Of a stretch of 64,000 bases of DNA, positions 58,654-64,000 are shown in pieces. The notes below the pieces were generated by a model. The model searched no databases. It was not told the DNA's origin and saw only the letters and a list, made by a program, of their open reading frames with translations. The position numbers were made by a program, and so were the translations under genes. How positions within the stretch are numbered: the first letter of the stretch is position 1; each line of letters opens with the position of its first letter. Origin of the DNA: Bacteroidota bacterium (GTDB taxonomy: Bacteria > Bacteroidota > Bacteroidia > AKYH767-A > OLB10); the NCBI GenBank assembly GCA_016714005.1, contig JADJOA010000002.1, forward strand, positions 372,001 through 436,000, written 5' to 3'.

Positions 58654-59844
58654 GTGCGCTTTAAGTACGACAATAATTTAGTAAAACAGGAAACAGCCAT
58701 TTTAGTTAGTGTTGTTTCGAAGAACCAAAAAGAAGAACAAGCTGAAGAGTATTTAGATGAGCTTGCATTTTTAGCCGAAACTGCGGGTGCAATGGTTCAG
58801 AAAAAATTTTTTCAGAAGTTAGAGCATCCTGACTCCCGCACATACGTGGGCAGCGGAAAACTGAATGAAATAAGCACCTACATAAAAACTAACGAAACGG
58901 CTATTGTTATTTTTGATGATGAGCTTTCGCCATCACAAATAAGAAATATAGAAAAAGTAGTTGGCATAAAGGTATTAGACCGGACTAACCTCATATTAGA
59001 CATTTTTGCAAGGCGTGCTCGCACTGCACAAGCCAAGGTGCAGGTTGAGCTTGCACAATATAAATACCTGATGCCCCGTTTATCGCGCATGTGGACACAC
59101 CTTGAGAAACAACAGGGCGGTATTGGCACACGCGGACCAGGTGAAGCTGAAATTGAAACGGACCGCAGGATTATCCGAGATAAACTTGCTTTGCTGAAAG
59201 AGAAATTAAAAGATATTGAAAAGCAAACAAACGTTCAGCGTAAATCGCGCGGCAACGTGGTAAGGGTTGCTTTGGTAGGTTATACCAACGTGGGCAAATC
59301 AACACTTATGAATTTGTTGAGTAAGAGTGATGTGTTTGCCGAAAACAAATTATTTGCAACACTTGACACCACTGTGCGCAAAGTTGTTTTAGATACTATA
59401 CCATTTTTACTTACAGATACTGTTGGTTTTATACGCAAGCTGCCGCACGATTTGGTAGAGTCTTTCAAATCTACATTAGATGAAGTGCGCGAAGCTGATT
59501 TACTCATACATGTAGTGGATATTTCTCACCCCAATTTTGAAGACCACATAAATGTAGTTAACCAAACATTGGTTGAAATTAATGCCTCAGATAAACCCAC
59601 CATACTTGTTTTTAATAAAATTGATGCTTATAGGTTTACCGTTAAAGAAGACGATGATTTAACTCCTGCAACACGCGAAAATCTGAGCATTCCCGATCTT
59701 AAAAATTTGTGGATAGCCAAAGAAAATAATCCATGCATATTTATTTCGGCTGTTAAAAAAGAAAACGTAGAAGAACTAAGAAATGCTATTCTTGTTGAGG
59801 TAAAGAAAATTCATAACAGGCGTTATCCGAATATTAAAGTTTAA
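58654..59844 (+). CDS. hflX: Ribosome-associated GTPase HflX
   Basis: A 396-residue GTPase that splits stalled or stressed 70S ribosomes. N-terminal HflX domain (~1-190) with the landmarks SRTYVGSGKLNEI, LDRTNLILDIFARRA and the glycine-rich loop GTRGPGEAEIETDRR. G domain: G1 VGYTNVGKST, G3 DTVGFIRKLP, G4 FNKID. A C-terminal segment follows (ISAVKKENVEEL). The start GTG 58654 is 6 bp after the cytochrome gene stop, suggesting an operon. Intact. Confidence 0.96.
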   Translation: MRFKYDNNLVKQETAILVSVVSKNQKEEQAEEYLDELAFLAETAGAMVQKKFFQKLEHPDSRTYVGSGKLNEISTYIKTNETAIVIFDDELSPSQIRNIEKVVGIKVLDRTNLILDIFARRARTAQAKVQVELAQYKYLMPRLSRMWTHLEKQQGGIGTRGPGEAEIETDRRIIRDKLALLKEKLKDIEKQTNVQRKSRGNVVRVALVGYTNVGKSTLMNLLSKSDVFAENKLFATLDTTVRKVVLDTIPFLLTDTVGFIRKLPHDLVESFKSTLDEVREADLLIHVVDISHPNFEDHINVVNQTLVEINASDKPTILVFNKIDAYRFTVKEDDDLTPATRENLSIPDLKNLWIAKENNPCIFISAVKKENVEELRNAILVEVKKIHNRRYPNIKV

Positions 59845-59909
59845 CATCATTTATTACTTGCCGAATTTTTAAGCAGGTTCTTTTAAATACTTTTACGCCA
59901 TTACCCGCT

Positions 59910-60644
59910 ATGTCTGACGCAGTAGTTATAATTCCCACTTACAACGAAAAGGAAAATATCCAGAAAATCATCATGGCTGTTTTTAAATTGATGAAACAGT
60001 TTGATGTGTTGGTTATTGACGATAACTCGCAAGACGGAACTGCTGATCTTGTAAAGCAATTAATGCCCCAATACCCCAATCACTTGTTTATGGAGCAGCG
60101 TGCCGGCAAACTGGGATTAGGCACTGCATACATTCACGGTTTTAAGTGGGCACTTGCCCGCAACTACGAATATATTTTTGAAATGGATGCCGATTTTTCT
60201 CATAACCCGGAAGACCTTCAGCATTTATATAACGCCTGTAAGAATGGTGGTGCCGATCTGGCAATTGGTTCGCGATATATTACGGGAGTAAACGTAGTTA
60301 ACTGGCCAATGGGCAGGGTTATGATGAGTTACTTTGCAAGCATGTATGTGCGTATGATTACGCGAATGACTATACGCGATGCTACTGCGGGCTTTAAATG
60401 CTATAGACGTGTTGTTCTCGATAAAATTGATTTGAATAAAATTAAATTCATGGGCTACGCTTTTCAAATTGAAATGAAATTTGCAGCATGGCGCTCAGGT
60501 TTTAAAATTAAAGAAGTGCCCATCATTTTTACCGACCGCAGCGAAGGCAAATCTAAAATGAGTGGGGGTATTTTTAAAGAAGCTTTTTTTGGTGTGATAA
60601 CCATGAAAGTAAAAAGTTGGTTTGGCAGCTATTTGAGGAAATAG
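59910..60644 (+). CDS. Dolichyl-phosphate mannose synthase-like glycosyltransferase (GT2)
   Basis: A 244-residue cytoplasmic-face enzyme with one GT2 domain and no C-terminal membrane helices. Landmarks: VIIPTYNEKENIQKII, LVIDDNSQDGTADLV, EMDADFSHNPEDL (DxD-type metal site), IGSRYITGVNVVNWPMGR and ATAGFKCYRR, then FTDRSEGKSKM. This pattern matches polyprenol-phosphate mannosyl/glucosyl transferases (Ppm/DPM1), which make lipid-linked sugars for envelope glycosylation. Intact. A near-match TACTTTTA to the -7 box lies ~15-25 bp upstream. Confidence 0.92.
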   Translation: MSDAVVIIPTYNEKENIQKIIMAVFKLMKQFDVLVIDDNSQDGTADLVKQLMPQYPNHLFMEQRAGKLGLGTAYIHGFKWALARNYEYIFEMDADFSHNPEDLQHLYNACKNGGADLAIGSRYITGVNVVNWPMGRVMMSYFASMYVRMITRMTIRDATAGFKCYRRVVLDKIDLNKIKFMGYAFQIEMKFAAWRSGFKIKEVPIIFTDRSEGKSKMSGGIFKEAFFGVITMKVKSWFGSYLRK

Positions 60645-60769
60645 AATTGCTTCCTGTCTTTTGATTTTTGTCTTAAGCACTTATGCTTTTATATCAAATC
60701 TGTTAAAGTATGTGAACAAACTTTTATCCTCACTCAAAAAACTACTTTCGGAAACTCTTTATTTCTCCT

Positions 60770-63700
60770 ATGCAAAAAATTATTTTCAGCATTGTCGCAT
60801 TTCTTACCTGTGCAAACACATATGCGCAACAACAAACTTTTCCTGTCAATGGCATTAATGATAACCGCCATACTGTTTTCGCTTTCAGCAATGCAAAAAT
60901 TTATGTTGACTATAAAACCATAATTGATTCCGCCACACTTATTATTAAAGACGGATATATAGTTGGTGTCGGAAAAACAATTGTCATTCCTAAAGATGCA
61001 ATAACGTATAACTTAAATGGAAAATATATCTACCCTTCTTTTATAGAACTCTATAGCGATTACGGGATAACCGAACAAAGAACAAAACCAAAAGATGGTA
61101 ATACTCCCCAGTTCTTATCAAATACCAAAGGTGCTTACGGTTGGAACCAGGCAATAAGACCTGAGATAGATGCATACAAATACTTTGACACTGACAAAAA
61201 CAAAGCAGAAGAATTAAAGAGGATTGGCTTTGGAACTGCTCTAGCCTTTAACAGAGATGGCATAGTACGAGGCTCAGGTGTTTTTGTGAGCCTTGCTGAT
61301 TTAAAAGACAACGAAGTAATAATTAAAGACCGTGCTGCTTCAAACTTTTCTTTTGATAAAGGTTCTTACACTCAGGATTACCAGGTTCATTAATGGGCTG
61401 CATAGCATTAATCAGGCAAACATATTTTGATGCACAATGGTATAAGCAATTTTTGACTGCCGAAAATTCTCCCGAGTTCAACATTTCATTAGATGCCTTC
61501 AACAAACTCTCTTCGCTTCCTGTAATTTTTGATGTACGTGACAAACAATCAGCCTTACGCGCAAATAAAATAGCAAAAGAATTTTCTACCTCTTATATAA
61601 TTAAAGGTGGTGGCGATGAATACCAGCGAATCAAAGAAATTAAAGCAATAGGCACAACATTTATTATTCCTTTAGCTTTCCCTGATGGTTATGATGTTAC
61701 CGACCCTTTTGATGCCAATGCTGTTTCACTTTCTGATATGAAGCATTGGGAACAGGCTCCGTTCAACGCATATTATTTATTTAAAGAAGGTATTCATTTT
61801 GCTTTTACAACTGACAGGTTAAAAGAGAAAAAGGATTTTTTTAAAAATATTCGCAAAGCAATTGATTGCGGCTTGCCCGAAGAAGAAGCATTAAAAGCGC
61901 TAACACAAACTCCTGCAAAAATTATTAACGTGCAAAACATTACAGGAGAATTAAAACAAGGGATGATGGCAAACTTTTTATCTCCTCTAAAAGTTTTACG
62001 AAAAAGATAACATCATTTACGAGAACTGGAGTAAAGGCAGTCGTTATATTGTTAAACCAACAGATCCAAATGATATACGCGGCAATTATTCCTTTAATGC
62101 CGGTAACAAAAAATATACTTTAAAATTTAAAGGTGAAATTGAAAAACCCGAAGTGCAGGTATTTGACGATTCCGTAAAACTACAAACAAACTTTACAGGC
62201 GCAAGCAATTCTTTTACCATCCAGTACGAATCAAAAAAAACAGGCAGCAAAGAATTTATTAGACTGAATGGTTCTTACAATTCCGCTAAACAAAATTTAT
62301 ACGGAACCGGTCAGCTAAGTGATGGCAACTGGTTTACATGGATTGCAAATTTTGATTCTGCTTACGTTCCACAGCCAAAAGTTGACACAGCTAAAATTGA
62401 AAAGCCAACAGCAGGAATTACTTGGTTTCCGAATATGGCTTTTGGTAATGCAGTGCAGCCGCAGGCAAAAACTGTTTTATTAAAAAATGCAACTGTATGG
62501 ACCAACGAAAAGGAAGGCATCCTGCAAAATACTGATGTCCTAATCCAAAACGGAAAAATTGCTGCCGTTGCAAAAAATTTAGATGCCTCAAAATATCCTG
62601 GTGTCGAAGTTGTTGATGCAACAGATAAACACATTTCCGCAGGCATTATTGACGAACACAGCCACATTGCCGCTACAGGCGAAGTAAATGAGTGTACGCA
62701 ATCTGTAACTTCCGAAGTGCGCATTGCCGATATTATTGATGCCGATGATATTAATATTTACCGTCAGCTTTCAGGCGGTGTTACCAGTTCACACATACTG
62801 CATGGCTCTTGCAACCCCGTAGGCGGGCAAACGCAATTGATAAAACTTCGCTGGGGAAAATCGCCCGAAGAATTAAAGTTTGAGGGCGCTGACGGCTTCA
62901 TCAAATTTGCATTGGGCGAAAACGTAAAGCAAAGCAACTGGGGCGATAACAATACCACGCGTTATCCGCAAACGCGCATGGGTGTTGAACAAACCTACAT
63001 CAACGCATTCACACGTGCACGCGAGTACGAGCGGAAAATTAAAGCGCCACTCTCCCTTTCGGGGAGAGCCGGAGAGAGGCTTTACCCCCGCAAAGACTTA
63101 GAGCTGGATGCCTTAACTGAAATACTCAACAGCAAAAGATTTATAACTTGCCACAGCTATGTGCAGAGCGAAATAAATATGCTAATGCACCGGCTGATAG
63201 TTTTGGTTTTAAGGTAAACACCTTCACTCATATTTTAGAAGGTTATAAAGTTGCCGATAAAATGAAAAAACACGGTGCCAGTGGTTCTTCTTTTTCCGAT
63301 TGGTGGGCATATAAGTTTGAAGTTTACGAAGCCATTCCTCACAACGGAAAAATTATGCACGACATGGGAATTACCGTTGCATACAACAGTGATGATGCAG
63401 AGATGGCAAGACGTTTAAACCAGGAAGCTGCTAAAGCCGTCAAGTATGGCGGTGTTAGCGAAGAAGAAGCTTTAAAATTTGTAACGCTTAATCCCGCCAA
63501 ACTTTTACATGTTGACAATCGTGTGGGAAGCATTAAACCGGGCAAAGATGCCGATGTTGTTTTATGGAGTGATAATCCGTTAAGCATTTATGCACGCGCC
63601 TTACAAACGTATGTTGATGGCATTAAATATTACGATGCTACTGATGATGAAGCCAAGCAAAAAGCCAACATGACTGAACGCGCACGTATCATCCAAAAAA

Positions 63701-63798
63701 TGATTGACGCAAAAGCGAAAGGCGAAAAAGTAAAACGTGTTTCATCAGCTCAAAAAGAGCTTAAACATTGCAATGATTTTGAATCCATGCCTCATTAA
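60770..63798 (+). CDS. Secreted amidohydrolase family protein, broken by several indels
   Basis: A ~1,010-residue secreted protein read through four frames. Signal peptide (~1-19, TYAQQ). The first half (~30-420) is an amidohydrolase-like fold that looks degenerate (LIIKDGYIVGVGK, then YPSFIELYSDYG). The second half is the probably active copy: TVLLKNATVWTNEKEGIL, AAGIIDEHSHIAATGE (SAGIIDEHSHIA, HxH metal site), GGVTSSHILHGSCNPVGG, ITVAYNSDDAEMARRL and NPAKLLHVDNRVGSIKPGKDADVVLW by its part GSIKPGKDADVVLW. Breaks: CC 61381-61382, T4 61994-61997, A5 62001-62005 and ~63190-63195. A 43-nt palindromic insert (63041-63083) adds about 13 residues. Substrate unknown. Confidence 0.85.
63041..63083. 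repeat. Palindromic element inside the amidohydrolase gene
   Basis: Outer arms AAAGC/GCTTT and inner perfect hairpin CTCTCCC/GGGAGAG around a TTTCG loop, followed by CCGGAGAGAGG. It is translated in frame as APLSLSGRAGERL between two conserved-looking segments (REYERKIK and PRKDLELDALTEI). Confidence 0.75.
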
Positions 63799-63809
63799 AA
63801 AAACAGCAA

Positions 63810-64000
63810 ATGCAAAATATACTTCAAAAAATTTATTTGTTGCGCTGTTATTGATATACAGCAGCAGCATCGCGCAAAACCCCACGCCTGCCCCACCTCA
63901 GTCAAAAAGTATTTTACTACTAAATGGTACTGCACACATTGGCAATGGGGCAGTTATAGAAAAAACGCAGCCATTGGTTTTAAAACGGAAAAATTACTCT
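63810..64000 (+). CDS. Second amidohydrolase, N-terminal part, broken and cut by the window edge
   Basis: Partial. ATG 63810-63812 begins a signal-like stretch, but the frame must change by one base near the A6 run at ~63826 to give LFVALLLIYSSSIAQN. This is followed by SILLLNGTAHIGNGAVIEK, a typical N-terminal beta-strand segment of amidohydrolases (imidazolonepropionase-like). A second break near 63978-63985 restores PLVFKNGKITL. It follows the larger amidohydrolase by 11 bp, so the two are an operon, a frequent pair in Bacteroidota. An alternative TTG start at 63779 is in the second frame. Confidence 0.65.

Noticed and set aside
1..64000. Programmed ribosomal frameshifting as the cause of the broken frames
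   Set aside because: The breaks hit too many unrelated genes in plain short homopolymers, and both missing and extra bases are needed, which does not fit a slippery-site mechanism.

Overview
The window (64 kb, AT-rich) is chromosomal DNA of a member of the Bacteroidota. The evidence is: Por/type IX (T9SS) C-terminal sorting domains on several secreted proteins, a TonB-dependent receptor with a carboxypeptidase-like N-terminal domain, TAnnTTTG -7 promoter boxes instead of Shine-Dalgarno sites, a DksA/TraR protein that keeps only one zinc-finger cysteine, a short NuoG, a DUF1800/DUF1501 pair, and the gene order rnpA-yidD-ctp and ileS-dksA-lspA. Nothing in the window fixes the order or family. 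No rRNA, tRNA, CRISPR array, prophage or complete insertion sequence was seen.

Layout. 1-5.1 kb: start of smc, a von Willebrand A protein, a small conserved gene, then rnpA-yidD-S41 protease. 5.1-11.6 kb: TonB receptor, dprA, an Ala-rich lipoprotein, superoxide dismutase, lspA and a DksA-like regulator with a histone H1-like tail. 11.6-15.1 kb: ileS of the eukaryotic-like type 2 with a swapped GIHH signature. 15.2-25 kb: AraC regulator, two T9SS proteins, lolD, enoyl-CoA hydratase, a B12-binding protein, the DUF1800/DUF1501 pair, a response regulator with a membrane tail, and a lipoprotein. 25.1-44.2 kb: all fourteen complex I genes (nuoA to nuoN, minus strand, canonical order), interrupted by unrelated genes. 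44.3-47.3 kb: carotenoid genes crtZ, crtI, crtB. 47.5-64 kb: alpha-2-macroglobulin, O-antigen-ligase-like protein, hemW, a secreted protein, a MacB-like permease, a SirB-cytochrome c fusion, hflX, a dolichyl-phosphate-mannose-synthase-like glycosyltransferase, and two adjacent amidohydrolases.

How the genes work together. The nuo cluster builds a complete proton-pumping NADH:quinone oxidoreductase. Four accessory inserts lie inside it: a zinc-ribbon gene (nuoF/nuoG), a zeta-toxin-like kinase with an overlapping small gene (nuoH/nuoI), an opposite-strand block of secreted proteins (nuoI/nuoJ), and a GxxExxY nuclease-fold gene flanked by inverted CACAGATT repeats (nuoL/nuoM). CrtB, CrtI and CrtZ would make a hydroxylated carotenoid, but no cyclase is present here. 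LspA, LolD, YidD and the T9SS cargo belong to envelope biogenesis.

Data quality. About twenty genes, including ileS, rnpA, lspA, nuoL, nuoK and nuoC, are broken by single-base indels, mostly in short A/T homopolymers, and each reads through cleanly when one base is restored. This looks like an uncorrected error-prone assembly and not real gene decay. These genes are given here as single features with the break positions noted. A second recurring pattern is a set of short word-like repeats and small palindromes, mostly next to start codons and in two cases inside coding sequence.
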